NCBI RefSeq assembly: GCF_003989665.1
Contig: NZ_RZIJ01000031.1
Coordinates: 1-64,000, forward strand
Direction of reading: 5' to 3'
Origin: Azospirillum doebereinerae
GTDB lineage: Bacteria; Pseudomonadota; Alphaproteobacteria; Azospirillales; Azospirillaceae
Length of the DNA stretch: 64,000 nt
The position numbers and the translations under genes are program-made. The notes under the pieces were generated by a model that was not told the origin of the DNA, did not search any database, and saw nothing but the letters and a program-made list of their open reading frames with translations. How positions within the stretch are numbered: position 1 is the first letter of the stretch; the number at the start of each line of letters is the position of its first letter. This document shows positions 23,710 through 32,484 of this stretch, piece by piece.

Positions 23710-26700
23710 ATGCCTCTCAAGTCTCTTCTTGTTTCAAATGAAGCGCGCGTCAATACGTACACAACGGATGTTCAAGCAAACGCGGCGGTGACCGTACTGG
23801 CGAGCGGCCAGTCGGTGGTGACCTGGACCTCGATCGGCCAGGACGGTAGCCTGCACGGCGTTTACGCCCAGCAATACGACGCGGGCGGCAACGCGGTCGG
23901 CGGGGAGTTCCGGGTCAACACCTACACCAACAATGCCCAGACGACCTCGCGCATCGCCGCCCTGAACGATGGCGGCTATGTGATCGTCTGGCATTCCATC
24001 GGCCAGGACGGCAGCGGCTACGGCGTTTACGGCCAGCGCTTCGACGCCGGCGGGCTTCGGGTCGGCGGCGAGTTCCACATCAGCACCGGTATGCTCACCT
24101 ACGATCAGGGCGCTCCCAAGGTGGCGGCGCTGGCGGATGGCGGCTTCATCGTCGCCTGGGAGCAGAGCGAGCCCGACAACGTCGGCAGCGACATCTACGC
24201 GCAGCGCTTCAACGCCAGCGGCGCGGCGGTCGGCGGCAACGTGATGATCGACGGCGGCGACGCCAACGGGCTCCAGACGGTTCCTGCGGTCGCCGGGTTG
24301 CCGAATGGCGGCTACGTCGTGGTGTGGGGCACGAACGTCGCGCCCGGAACCGAAGGCACCGACATCGCCGGCCGCGTGTACGATGCCTCGGGCACGCCGG
24401 TCGGGCCGGCGTTCCAGGTGAACAGCTTCCTGGCTCCAGGAAGCGCGGTGGCGAACGACAGCGACCCCAACGTGGCCGCGCTGGAGGGCGGCGGCTTTGT
24501 GGTGACGTGGAATTCGACCAACCACGACGGCAGCGGCAGCGGTGTGTACGGGCAGCGTTTCGACGCTGCGGGCACGCCCATCGGGAGCGAGTTCCAGTTG
24601 TCGACCTACACCACGGGCGACCAGACCGACGCCTGGGTTTCCGCGCTGGCCGGGGGCGGCTTCGTGGCGGCCTGGACTTCGTCGGGACAGGACGGCAGCG
24701 GCAAGGGTGTTTACGCGCAGCGTTTCAGCCAGGACGGCGTCAAGGTGGGCGGTGAGTTCCGGTTGTCCGACGTCACCGCCGGGGATCAGGTGCGGCCTCG
24801 GGTCGCGGCGCGGCCGGACGGAGGCTTCGTCGTTGCTTACGAGAGCCCCGATGCCAACTCCTCCGGCGTCTACTATAGGACTTTCTCTGCCAGCACCTTG
24901 GCGCCAATCGTGTCTGCCAACGAGGTGGAGACGTCGGTGAACACCACGCTCAACGCGAGCGTCTTAGTCTCGCAAGGCCACGCTCAAGGCCCGCAGTATG
25001 CCCAGGGAGGGCTTCAGCAAGTATCCTATTATGAGTTTGTCGATCTCGACGACCGCACCGACAGTGGATACTTCACCATCAACGGCGTCGGGCAGCAAGC
25101 AGGGAAGGTCATCCATGTTTCTGCCGAGCAGATCGGAAGCCTACGCTATATCAGTGGCGCCACGCCAAACCAGAATGATTTTCTGGTTCGAGTGTTTGAT
25201 GGGATCCATCTCAGTAATTGGTCCGAAGGAACAGTGGTTGGTTACGCTCCGTCTGAGACGCTCACCGCGACGGCCCAGTCGCGCGTCAATACGTACACAA
25301 CGGATGTTCAGGCAAACGCGGCGGTGACCGTACTGGCGAGCGGCCAGTCGGTGGTGACCTGGACCTCGATCGGCCAGGACGGTAGCCTGCACGGCGTTTA
25401 CGCCCAGCAATACGACGCGGGCGGCAACGCGGTCGGCGGGGAGTTCCGGGTCAACACCTACACCAACAATGCCCAGACGACCTCGCGCATCGCCGCCCTG
25501 AACGATGGCGGCTATGTGATCGTCTGGCATTCCATCGGCCAGGACGGCAGCGGCTACGGCGTTTACGGCCAGCGCTTCGACGCCGGCGGGCTTCGGGTCG
25601 GCGGCGAGTTCCACATCAGCACCGGTATGCTCACCTACGATCAGGGCGCTCCCAAGGTGGCGGCGCTGGCGGATGGCGGCTTCATCGTCGCCTGGGAGCA
25701 GAGCGAGCCCGACAACGTCGGCAGCGACATCTACGCGCAGCGCTTCAACGCCAGCGGCGCGGCGGTCGGCGGCAACGTGATGATCGACGGCGGCGACGCC
25801 AACGGGCTCCAGACGGTTCCTGCGGTCGCCGGGTTGCCGAATGGCGGCTACGTCGTGGTGTGGGGCACGAACGTCGCGCCCGGAACCGAAGGCACCGACA
25901 TCGCCGGCCGCGTGTACGATGCCTCGGGCACGCCGGTCGGGCCGGCGTTCCAGGTGAACAGCTTCCTGGCTCCAGGAAGCGCGGTGGCGAACGACAGCGA
26001 CCCCAACGTGGCCGCGCTGGAGGGCGGCGGCTTTGTGGTGACGTGGAATTCGACCAACCACGACGGCAGCGGCAGCGGTGTGTACGGGCAGCGTTTCGAC
26101 GCTGCGGGCACGCCCATCGGGAGCGAGTTCCAGTTGTCGACCTACACCACGGGCGACCAGACCGACGCCTGGGTTTCCGCGCTGGCCGGGGGCGGCTTCG
26201 TGGCGGCCTGGACTTCGTCGGGACAGGACGGCAGCGGCAAGGGTGTTTACGCGCAGCGTTTCAGCCAGGACGGCGTCAAGGTGGGCGGTGAGTTCCGGTT
26301 GTCCGACGTCACCGCCGGGGATCAGGTGCGGCCTCGGGTCGCGGCGCGGCCGGACGGAGGCTTCGTCGTTGCTTACGAGAGCCCCGATGCCAGCTCCTCC
26401 GGCGTCTACCGCCGAGTCTTTTCGGCAACCACGCCCGATCCCGTTCCCTACGCGGTGGTGCATGCCCCTGCCGGAGGGGGAACGGCTTCAGGCTCTGCCA
26501 TGAGTGATCGGATAATCGGCGGTCCAGGAGCCGACACACTTTTGGGCGGTGCCAGCCGGGATGTGCTTTACGGCGCGGACGGCGCGGACGTGCTGGATGG
26601 ACAAGGTGGAGACGATCTCCTCGTGGGTGGAGCGGGAAACGATATTTACATCGTTTCGGACACCGGCGACGTGGTTTTAGAGCTGCCAAACGAAGGGCAC

Positions 26701-28971
26701 GATGAGGTTAGGACATCGCTTGCCATCTATGGGCTGGGGAACGACATCGAGGATCTGAGATACAGCGGAAGCGGGCACTTCACCGGTGTCGGCAACACTT
26801 TGAACAACCTCATCGTCGGCGGTAGCGGGAACGACACGCTTGATGGAGGTTTTGGCAGCGATACTTTGGTCGGCGGGAGCGGCAATGACATCTATGTCGT
26901 GGACAACGTCGGTGATGTCGTAACCGAACTGGCCGGCGAAGGCGTCGACGAAATCCGCGTTACGCTGGCGGCCTACACACTGGGCACCAATCTGGAGAAT
27001 CTTTCCTACATCGGCGGCGGCAATTTCGCCGGGACCGGCAACGGCCTGGATAACATGATTGTCGGCGGTGGCGGGAACGATACGCTTTTCGGACTGGAGG
27101 GGGCCGACACCCTGTTCGGAAATGCCGGCCAGGATTGGCTGGATGGAGGAATGGGTGCCGACAGCTTGCTCGGAGGGCTCGGTAACGACACTTACATCAT
27201 CGACGACATCGGCGATGTGGTGGTGGAACTGGCTGGCCAAGGCAGCGACACAGTGCGTAGCGCCATTGACTATACGCTGGGCACCAACGTCGAGGCACTG
27301 GTGTTGACCGGGGGAGCCCTGACGGGCACTGGTAACGCGCTCAACAACAACCTGATCGGCACTGCCGCTGCCAACACGCTGATTGGCTTGGACGGCAATG
27401 ACACGCTCAACGGCGGGGCCGGAGCCGACACGCTGATTGGCGGAACCGGCAACGACACCTACGTGATAGACAATGTTGGCGATGTGCTGATCGAATTGCC
27501 GGGTGAGGGCACCGACACGGTGCAGAGTTCAATCAGTTACACCCTACTGGCCGATTTTGAGAATCTTACCCTGACTGGTTCGGCTGCCATTGCCGGAACC
27601 GGCAACGCGGCCAACAACCTGCTAACCGGCAATGGTGCCGCCAATCTGCTGACCGGGCTGGAGGGCGATGACACGCTGAATGGTGGCGGTGGTGCCGACA
27701 CGCTGATCGGGGGCACCGGCAACGACACCTACGTTGTCGACAATGTCGGCGACATGGTGACGGAGTTGGCCGGCGAAGGGATCGATACGGTAAACGCCTC
27801 GATCGGCTGGACGCTGGGCGCCAACATCGACAACCTGACACTGACCGGCTCGGTGGCGATCAGCGCCACCGGCAACGAACTGAACAACGTGCTGACCGGT
27901 AACGGCGGTGCCAACCTCCTCGACGGCGGGCTGGGGGCGGACAGCATGGCCGGCGGGGCTGGCAACGACGTCTACATCGTCGACGATGCCGGCGACGTGG
28001 TGACGGAACTGGCCGGCCAGGGCAGCGACGAGGTCCGCACCAGCCTGTCGAGCTACCTGCTGGGCGCCAATGTCGAGGCCCTGACCTCCACCGGCACGGG
28101 CGACTTTACCGGCACCGGCAACGCGCTCGACAACCGGCTGACCGGAGGGCTCGGCAACGACACGCTCAGCGGCGGCGATGGGGCCGACACCCTGGATGGC
28201 GGGGCGGGGAGCAACCTGCTGATCGGCGGGGCTGGCAACGACGTCTATCTCGTCGGCAACCTCGGCGATCAGGTGGTCGAACTGGCTGGCGAGGGCATCG
28301 ACGAGGTGCGAACCGCCCTGACCGGCTACACCCTGACCGAGGGGGTGGAAACCCTGACCTACACTGGCACGGCGGCATTTGCCGGAACCGGCAATGCGCT
28401 GGACAACCTGATCGCGGGCGGCACGGGCACCGACACGCTGGATGGTGGACTCGGTGCAGATACCCTGATCGGCGGGCTCGGCGACGATGTCTATGTGGTG
28501 GACAGCGTCGGCGACACGGTGATCGAAGGTGTCGACGCCGGCATCGACGAGGTGCGGACCACCCTGTCGGCCTTTACGCTGGGCGACAACATGGAGCGGC
28601 TGGTGTTCCAGGGCGGCGATGCCAGCGGCATCGGCAACGGTCTGGACAACTGGCTGGCGGGGAACGTCGGGAACGACACGCTCGATGGCGGTGCCGGCAA
28701 TGACACGCTGCTGGGCGGCCTGGGCAACGACGTACTGACCGGCGGCAGCGGTGCCGATCTGTTCGCGTTCGCCTCGGGGGACGGCTTGGACACCATCACC
28801 GACTTCGACGCGGCCCAGGGCGACCGGATCGGTCTGGCGGCTGGTCAGGCCTACAGCGTGGACATCAACGCGAGTGGCGACGCGGTGATCGTCTACGGCA
28901 CCAGCGACATCGTCACCCTGGTCGGCATCCAACCTGCCGCGGTGTCGAGCGCTTGGTTCGTGACGCTCTGA
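23710..28971 (+). CDS. Giant RTX calcium-binding secreted protein
   Basis: A 1753-residue repeat protein. Residues 13-388 and 525-900 are almost identical modules made of 50-residue beta units (GQDGSGxGVYGQRFDAxGxxVGGEF...ALxDGGxVVxW). Between them is a 135-residue linker with a cadherin-like segment. From about residue 925 there are many GGxGxDxLxGGxGxD nonapeptide blocks alternating with DxYVVDNVGDVVTELAGEGxD segments, which fold on binding Ca2+. The C-terminal 60 residues are hydrophobic and lysine-free, ending VSSAWFVTL, as in type I secretion signals. No signal peptide is seen and no T1SS genes are adjacent. Its role may be adhesion or biofilm. Confidence 0.88.
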   Translation: MPLKSLLVSNEARVNTYTTDVQANAAVTVLASGQSVVTWTSIGQDGSLHGVYAQQYDAGGNAVGGEFRVNTYTNNAQTTSRIAALNDGGYVIVWHSIGQDGSGYGVYGQRFDAGGLRVGGEFHISTGMLTYDQGAPKVAALADGGFIVAWEQSEPDNVGSDIYAQRFNASGAAVGGNVMIDGGDANGLQTVPAVAGLPNGGYVVVWGTNVAPGTEGTDIAGRVYDASGTPVGPAFQVNSFLAPGSAVANDSDPNVAALEGGGFVVTWNSTNHDGSGSGVYGQRFDAAGTPIGSEFQLSTYTTGDQTDAWVSALAGGGFVAAWTSSGQDGSGKGVYAQRFSQDGVKVGGEFRLSDVTAGDQVRPRVAARPDGGFVVAYESPDANSSGVYYRTFSASTLAPIVSANEVETSVNTTLNASVLVSQGHAQGPQYAQGGLQQVSYYEFVDLDDRTDSGYFTINGVGQQAGKVIHVSAEQIGSLRYISGATPNQNDFLVRVFDGIHLSNWSEGTVVGYAPSETLTATAQSRVNTYTTDVQANAAVTVLASGQSVVTWTSIGQDGSLHGVYAQQYDAGGNAVGGEFRVNTYTNNAQTTSRIAALNDGGYVIVWHSIGQDGSGYGVYGQRFDAGGLRVGGEFHISTGMLTYDQGAPKVAALADGGFIVAWEQSEPDNVGSDIYAQRFNASGAAVGGNVMIDGGDANGLQTVPAVAGLPNGGYVVVWGTNVAPGTEGTDIAGRVYDASGTPVGPAFQVNSFLAPGSAVANDSDPNVAALEGGGFVVTWNSTNHDGSGSGVYGQRFDAAGTPIGSEFQLSTYTTGDQTDAWVSALAGGGFVAAWTSSGQDGSGKGVYAQRFSQDGVKVGGEFRLSDVTAGDQVRPRVAARPDGGFVVAYESPDASSSGVYRRVFSATTPDPVPYAVVHAPAGGGTASGSAMSDRIIGGPGADTLLGGASRDVLYGADGADVLDGQGGDDLLVGGAGNDIYIVSDTGDVVLELPNEGHDEVRTSLAIYGLGNDIEDLRYSGSGHFTGVGNTLNNLIVGGSGNDTLDGGFGSDTLVGGSGNDIYVVDNVGDVVTELAGEGVDEIRVTLAAYTLGTNLENLSYIGGGNFAGTGNGLDNMIVGGGGNDTLFGLEGADTLFGNAGQDWLDGGMGADSLLGGLGNDTYIIDDIGDVVVELAGQGSDTVRSAIDYTLGTNVEALVLTGGALTGTGNALNNNLIGTAAANTLIGLDGNDTLNGGAGADTLIGGTGNDTYVIDNVGDVLIELPGEGTDTVQSSISYTLLADFENLTLTGSAAIAGTGNAANNLLTGNGAANLLTGLEGDDTLNGGGGADTLIGGTGNDTYVVDNVGDMVTELAGEGIDTVNASIGWTLGANIDNLTLTGSVAISATGNELNNVLTGNGGANLLDGGLGADSMAGGAGNDVYIVDDAGDVVTELAGQGSDEVRTSLSSYLLGANVEALTSTGTGDFTGTGNALDNRLTGGLGNDTLSGGDGADTLDGGAGSNLLIGGAGNDVYLVGNLGDQVVELAGEGIDEVRTALTGYTLTEGVETLTYTGTAAFAGTGNALDNLIAGGTGTDTLDGGLGADTLIGGLGDDVYVVDSVGDTVIEGVDAGIDEVRTTLSAFTLGDNMERLVFQGGDASGIGNGLDNWLAGNVGNDTLDGGAGNDTLLGGLGNDVLTGGSGADLFAFASGDGLDTITDFDAAQGDRIGLAAGQAYSVDINASGDAVIVYGTSDIVTLVGIQPAAVSSAWFVTL
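23745..24873 (+). repeat. 1129-bp direct repeat, copy 1
   Basis: This segment recurs 1536 bp downstream at 25281-26409, with two differences that I can see (an A/G near 23775 and an A/G in the codon of GATGCCA(A/G)C near the end). The offset is 512 codons, so the frame is kept. Both copies encode the same module of the RTX protein. Confidence 0.92.
25281..26409 (+). repeat. 1129-bp direct repeat, copy 2
   Basis: The second copy of the module at 23745-24873. Such high identity at synonymous positions means recent duplication or ongoing gene conversion. RecA-mediated exchange would add or remove exactly 512 residues without breaking the frame. Confidence 0.92.
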
Positions 28972-28983
28972 ACCGGCAAGGGG

Positions 28984-29007
28984 GGGGAGGCTCCGGCCCG
29001 CCTCCCC
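28984..29007 (+). terminator. Probable terminator of RTX gene
   Basis: An 8-bp stem GGGGAGGC / GCCTCCCC twelve bases after the RTX stop, with a weak T-tail (TTGCTCC). Confidence 0.5.
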
Positions 29008-29114
29008 TTGCTCCGGCACCGTGTCCGTCAAAGGGTGGCAAAGCGGACGCCTTGGGTATGGCATCCAAAGTCCGCTTTGGGTCAGAAACTGCCATCAACC
29101 GGCAACCCTGATAG

Positions 29115-29142
29115 CCAAACCGTTCCCCAGGGAACGGTTTGG
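29115..29142. repeat. CCAAACCGTTCCC palindrome, copy 1
   Basis: A perfect palindrome with 13-bp arms, CCAAACCGTTCCC / GGGAACGGTTTGG, around CA. The same element occurs at 53327-53353 (imperfect) and 53396-53423. It lies between the convergent RTX gene and the phage lysis cassette, where it could act as a terminator. Confidence 0.75.
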
Positions 29143-29150
29143 CCCCGCCT

Positions 29151-29357
29151 TCAGCGCGCGGGTTTCCACCCGCACAGCCGCGCCCCGGTACGGTTGTGCG
29201 CGAGGAGTTGCTCCGCCGTGCCCTCGGTCAGCGTGTCGGCCCGGCTGACGTAGACCGGGCGGAACGCCGCGCAACTCCCCTCAGTCGCGGGACCATTGGT
29301 CGCGCAGCCGGTCAGCAGCGCCAGGGCCAGCCCGGCGCAGATCGTCCTCGATGTCAT
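29151..29357 (-). CDS. Rz1-like outer-membrane spanin lipoprotein
   Basis: A 68-residue o-spanin. The lipoprotein signal MTSRTICAGLALALLTGC ends in lipobox LTGC with Cys18. The mature part (FRPVYVSRADTLTEGTAEQLLAHNRTGARLCGW) carries the typical Rz1-family pattern of S-x-x-DTLT, T-x-x-Q-x-x-x-HN and terminal CGW. Its start lies inside the Rz gene in another frame, overlapping by 77 bases, a classic phage arrangement. It fuses outer and inner membranes with Rz at lysis. It is the last gene of the late transcript. Confidence 0.85.
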   Translation of the reverse strand: MTSRTICAGLALALLTGCATNGPATEGSCAAFRPVYVSRADTLTEGTAEQLLAHNRTGARLCGWKPAR

Positions 29358-29523
29358 GGCGCACCTGTGCGTTCTGGAGTGTCTGGGTGGTCGCCTCGGC
29401 GGCGGCGTCCTGCCGCCCGGCCCGGCGCTGGGCGGCGCCGAAGGTGACGATCGCCAGCAGCACGGCGCCGATGGCGATCAGGATGGGACCGACCCGGCCC
29501 CACAGCGCGGCAAGGATGGCCAT
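29281..29523 (-). CDS. Rz-like inner-membrane spanin
   Basis: An 80-residue protein with an N-terminal membrane helix (PILIAIGAVLLAIVTFG, residues 13-29) followed by a periplasmic coiled-coil-like segment (QRRAGRQDAAAEATTQTLQNAQVRHDIEDDLRR), the i-spanin architecture. The ATG overlaps the endolysin stop by four bases (ATGA), and the Rz1 gene starts inside it. It is shorter than lambda Rz (153 residues), as in many alphaproteobacterial phages. The gene order supports the call more than sequence similarity does. Confidence 0.78.
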   Translation of the reverse strand: MAILAALWGRVGPILIAIGAVLLAIVTFGAAQRRAGRQDAAAEATTQTLQNAQVRHDIEDDLRRAGPGAADRLRDQWSRD

Positions 29524-30284
29524 CACGCCGCCTTGCGCTGGTCGTCCCAGCGCCGGACCAGCATCACCACCACCGCCACGCCCAGCAGCGCGGCGACGCC
29601 CCAGCCCAAGGCGCCGGAGGGCAGCGCCTCCAGCAGGCCGCGCACCGACTCCGACACGTCGCGGGCTTGGTCGATCACCACCGCGACGGTGGCCAGCCCC
29701 AGCGCGCCACCACCGGACTGCACCGCCACCGACTGCGTCATCGGCTTCATGGCCGGCGCCGGCTCGGGCGAGCGCGTGACCGGGGTGTCGGTGTCGGACA
29801 GGAACAGCGCCACCTCGGCCGCGCGCCGCTTGACCAAGCCGGCCATCACCTTCCCATCCCCGCGCGTCCACTTGCTGAACTCGGCCGACGCACCGGCGTG
29901 GTCCCCGGCGTTGAGCTTGACCAACAGCGTCGAGGGCTTGCCGGTCTTCAGGGTGACGAACCCGTCCTTGCCGGTGTCCTTGCCCTTGGCTTTCCGGCCG
30001 GCACCGACGTTGAAGACGAAGGAGACCAGCGCACCGAACTGGGCGTCGGTCAGCGGCGCGGTGACGACGCGGTCGACCAACTCCGCCGCCTCGGCCAGAT
30101 CGGCGGCCAGCAGTTCCTCGGCGCGCGCCTGGGTGATGGTCAGGCCGGGGTGAACGTCCGCCCCGGTGTGACCGAAGCCGATCGTCCACGGAGCGCCGCC
30201 GCTGGCGGGATCCGGGTAGGCGGTGAGGCGCAGGCCCTCGGCGGCCTTCACCAGCTCGATGCAGGATTGCGGAACGGCGCGCAT
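29523..30284 (-). CDS. GH24 endolysin with C-terminal membrane segment
   Basis: A 253-residue phage lysozyme. The GH24 catalytic triad is visible as Glu16 (KAAEGLRLTAY), Asp25 (YPDPASGG) and Thr34 (PWTIGFGHT). The core ends with FVFNVGAGxxxxxTLLVKLNAGD and the RRAAEVALF helix. Residues 180-253 form an added region with two hydrophobic stretches, the last being LGWGVAALLGVAVVVMLVRRW. This extension could hold the enzyme at the inner membrane or act like a holin. GAAGGAG-like ribosome site before the ATG at 30284. The next genes are Rz and Rz1. Confidence 0.88.
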   Translation of the reverse strand: MRAVPQSCIELVKAAEGLRLTAYPDPASGGAPWTIGFGHTGADVHPGLTITQARAEELLAADLAEAAELVDRVVTAPLTDAQFGALVSFVFNVGAGRKAKGKDTGKDGFVTLKTGKPSTLLVKLNAGDHAGASAEFSKWTRGDGKVMAGLVKRRAAEVALFLSDTDTPVTRSPEPAPAMKPMTQSVAVQSGGGALGLATVAVVIDQARDVSESVRGLLEALPSGALGWGVAALLGVAVVVMLVRRWDDQRKAA

Positions 30285-30510
30285 GGATGTCTCCTTCAGC
30301 ACGAAAAAGCCGCCGGGCGCGGGCCGGGCGGCGTGGTTGACGAATCGGAGGGGGGCGGGTTCGGTTGTGGGCGGCGGGTTGCGCTGTCCGACCTCCGAAG
30401 CGGTCGGAAAAATCGACATGCCACCGTCAGACAGTCAGCGCGACCGCGAGAGCGGCGTCGATGCCCAGGCTGCCGGTCGGTCGATCGGGGTTGGAATGTT
30501 GTCGCGGTGG

Positions 30511-31191
30511 TCAGTCGGGCCAGCCGGCCAGCTCTTCCACTACAGCCGGATCGCCGGCCAGGGCGGCATCCTTCAAATCGCGGGCATGCTGCATGGTGAG
30601 GCCGTACCAGTTGCCCACCGACGCGGCGAGGGCGATGCCGTCCATCGGCGTGGACAGCGGTACCCGCTCGTTGTCCATGGCGATCCAGCCCCGCGCGTAG
30701 CCCTCGCCCCACGGCGCCGCGCCACTGGTTGCCAGGATCGCCGCCGACACCATGCCGCCCAGGTCGGCCCGCCCCTTGTCGGACACCTCGATCCGCTTCT
30801 CGGCGTAGGGCGCACCGATGGAGAGCCGGCGGTCACGTTCACCATTGATGGCGGCCACCTTGGCAACGCGGGCCGCAGAAAGCCGCGCAGCCTCGCGCGC
30901 CTCGATCTCGGCCGGCGTCAGGTTGACCACCAGCGGCCGGACGATGACGACGTGGGCCTCGCCGTCGGGCACCTCCTCCGCTTGATCCGATACGCGCTGC
31001 GTCTCCGGATCGTGGTCGGTCGTGCCCCTCACCTGCGGCCAGTAGCCGAGACCTTGGTACGCCTGCGGGCAGGGATCGAGCGCGACCGGCAGATCCGCCA
31101 AGCTCTCGGGAGCAAGCCCGACCAGCTCGGTCGGCAGCGGAGCGGCGGGACCGAGGAGTGCCCGGTCTGCGGTGCGGATTGGGTAATGCAT
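30511..31191 (-). CDS. DUF4376-like tail protein
   Basis: A 226-residue protein. The N-terminal half reads like a tail-fibre assembly chaperone (LGYWPQVRGTTDHDPETQ, then EIEAREAARL). Residues 110-225 match the DUF4376 pattern: INGERDRRLSIGAPY, DLGGMVSAAILATSG, WIAMDNERVPLSTPMDGIALAASV and a final helix. Such proteins lie beside tail fibres. Its position between the glycine-rich fibre and the endolysin fits a fibre-folding or accessory role. Confidence 0.68.
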   Translation of the reverse strand: MHYPIRTADRALLGPAAPLPTELVGLAPESLADLPVALDPCPQAYQGLGYWPQVRGTTDHDPETQRVSDQAEEVPDGEAHVVIVRPLVVNLTPAEIEAREAARLSAARVAKVAAINGERDRRLSIGAPYAEKRIEVSDKGRADLGGMVSAAILATSGAAPWGEGYARGWIAMDNERVPLSTPMDGIALAASVGNWYGLTMQHARDLKDAALAGDPAVVEELAGWPD

Positions 31192-31207
31192 GGTCGGTCA
31201 ACCCCGG

Positions 31208-32041
31208 TCAGATTTGGAAGATGCGCCCTTGCCGGACGAGCAGGCCCACCCGCGCGCCCGTGTAGAGAAACGTTGCGGTCTCACCGCTGGGCGAAATGAA
31301 GAACGCTTCGCCCGAGCCGCCCCGGACGCTGGAACTGGCGGCGACACCCAGCGCCACACCTGCGACGTAGCCGTATTCACTGCTCGCCGCTGCCGCGCTG
31401 CCCACGAGCGTGCAGAGAGGCGAAACGAAGCTGGACCCGTACCCGCCCGCTTGGCTGGGAGCCGAATTGGTGCTGCTCCCGCAGCCGCCGCCGCCGCCGC
31501 CCCACCGCCCTCCCGAGCCGCCGCCGCCGGGGTTGTCGGTGTTGTTGGCGGCGGGTCCGCCGGCACCGCCGTTGGGACCGCTGCCCGCCGACCCGTTGCC
31601 GCCCGCCGCACCAGCCGCCGTGTCGGTGGCGTGCCCCCCACTGCCGTTGTAGGCGATGCCCCCACCTGGGGAGCCGGCTGAAACGAGCAAGAGGCTGCCG
31701 CGCAGGTAGAGCGAGCTGCGGGCACCGCCGCCGCCAGCGGTGTTGGGCGATCCGTTGGAGGCGCCGGGGGGACCGCCGTTGCCGCCGGCCGGGTCCGGCG
31801 TGGTCCCCTGTCCGCCCATGATGCCACCCTGCCCGATGTAGAGGTCGAGTGTGTCACCATCGGCCAGCGGCACATCCACGACATATCCAGCTATAGTGTC
31901 GCTCGGCCGAGACGAGCCGGCACCACCCGCCCCGCCCCACAGCTTGATGCGCCACACTCCAGAGGCAGCCGTGCGGGTCGCCACCGACGGCGCCCGGCCC
32001 AGCGCCCGGCCCATTCGCCCGAAAGGTCGGAAACCCGGCAT
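31208..32041 (-). CDS. Glycine-rich tail fibre or adhesin
   Basis: A 277-residue protein. Residues 28-60 form a short beta domain (GVWRIKLWGGAGGAG). Residues 80-200 are glycine-rich tracts (GGxGGxxGxxGG, GGGGGGCGS) that resemble polyglycine-II sandwiches of phage receptor-binding adhesins and bacterial Gly-rich_1 domains. The C-terminus is a compact beta segment (EAFFISPSGETATFLYTGARVGL). It is probably the distal host-binding part of the tail. Similarity is by composition and order, not by an exact family. Confidence 0.66.
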   Translation of the reverse strand: MPGFRPFGRMGRALGRAPSVATRTAASGVWRIKLWGGAGGAGSSRPSDTIAGYVVDVPLADGDTLDLYIGQGGIMGGQGTTPDPAGGNGGPPGASNGSPNTAGGGGARSSLYLRGSLLLVSAGSPGGGIAYNGSGGHATDTAAGAAGGNGSAGSGPNGGAGGPAANNTDNPGGGGSGGRWGGGGGGCGSSTNSAPSQAGGYGSSFVSPLCTLVGSAAAASSEYGYVAGVALGVAASSSVRGGSGEAFFISPSGETATFLYTGARVGLLVRQGRIFQI

Positions 32042-32043
32042 GG

Positions 32044-32466
32044 TCAGACACTCCCCGTGTAGCCGCGCCCCTGGGCGTGCCAGCTGAAGCCGGCGGCCAG
32101 AGCCACGCTGGTGCCGACGAAAAGCTGCTCGTTGCCGGCCAGCAGCAACAGGTTGCTGTCCGAAAAGCCGAAATCGACCGCCGTCGCTGCGGCGGTTGTC
32201 GAAACCGTGGTGGCGGCGACCAGCTTAGCGGCGATCAGCCTCTTGGTGGTGCCGGTGTCCTTGCTGGCGTAGAGGTAGGCCACGGTCGCCGCACAGGTGG
32301 CGCATGGCAGCACGGTGAGGCCGTTGATCTCGGCGCCGTCGCTCGGCGCCGTCAGCAGCGGGACTGTGTTGTCGGGAGTGCCGGTCAGTGTGACGTTGGC
32401 CGCCGTGGTCACGGCGTTGCCCGACACCAAGGTCTGCGGGAAAACGGCGGTGGACTTGGTCGCCAT
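32044..32466 (-). CDS. Hypothetical phage tail-region protein
   Basis: A 140-residue Ala/Thr/Val-rich beta protein with a Cys pair (LPCATCAATVAYLY) at about 54-57 and a C-terminal FVGTSVALAAGFSWHAQGRGY strand. Small proteins of this type between fibre genes may be fibre caps or decoration proteins. No named family. It ends two bases before the ATG of the glycine-rich fibre and belongs to the tail operon. Confidence 0.6.
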   Translation of the reverse strand: MATKSTAVFPQTLVSGNAVTTAANVTLTGTPDNTVPLLTAPSDGAEINGLTVLPCATCAATVAYLYASKDTGTTKRLIAAKLVAATTVSTTAAATAVDFGFSDSNLLLLAGNEQLFVGTSVALAAGFSWHAQGRGYTGSV

Positions 32467-32484
32467 GCTGGGAAACTCCGGTTG

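Noticed and set aside
23745..26409. Diversity-generating retroelement template/variable repeat pair
   Set aside because: No reverse transcriptase or Avd gene is near, and the two differences seen are too few and not confined to adenine sites in a variable region.
26500..28800. CRISPR-like array because of many short repeats
   Set aside because: The repeats are in-frame degenerate codons for GGxGxD nonapeptides without fixed repeat and spacer lengths.
29281..30189. Long minus-strand frame of 302 codons across the endolysin
   Set aside because: Only its last 80 codons are coding (Rz); the upstream part is a shadow of the endolysin gene.
30303..30333. Terminator between the DUF4376 gene and the endolysin
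   Set aside because: A T5 run follows on the minus strand, but only six base pairs (GCCGCC/GGCGGC) form cleanly, and stopping there would cut off the lysis genes; too weak to list.
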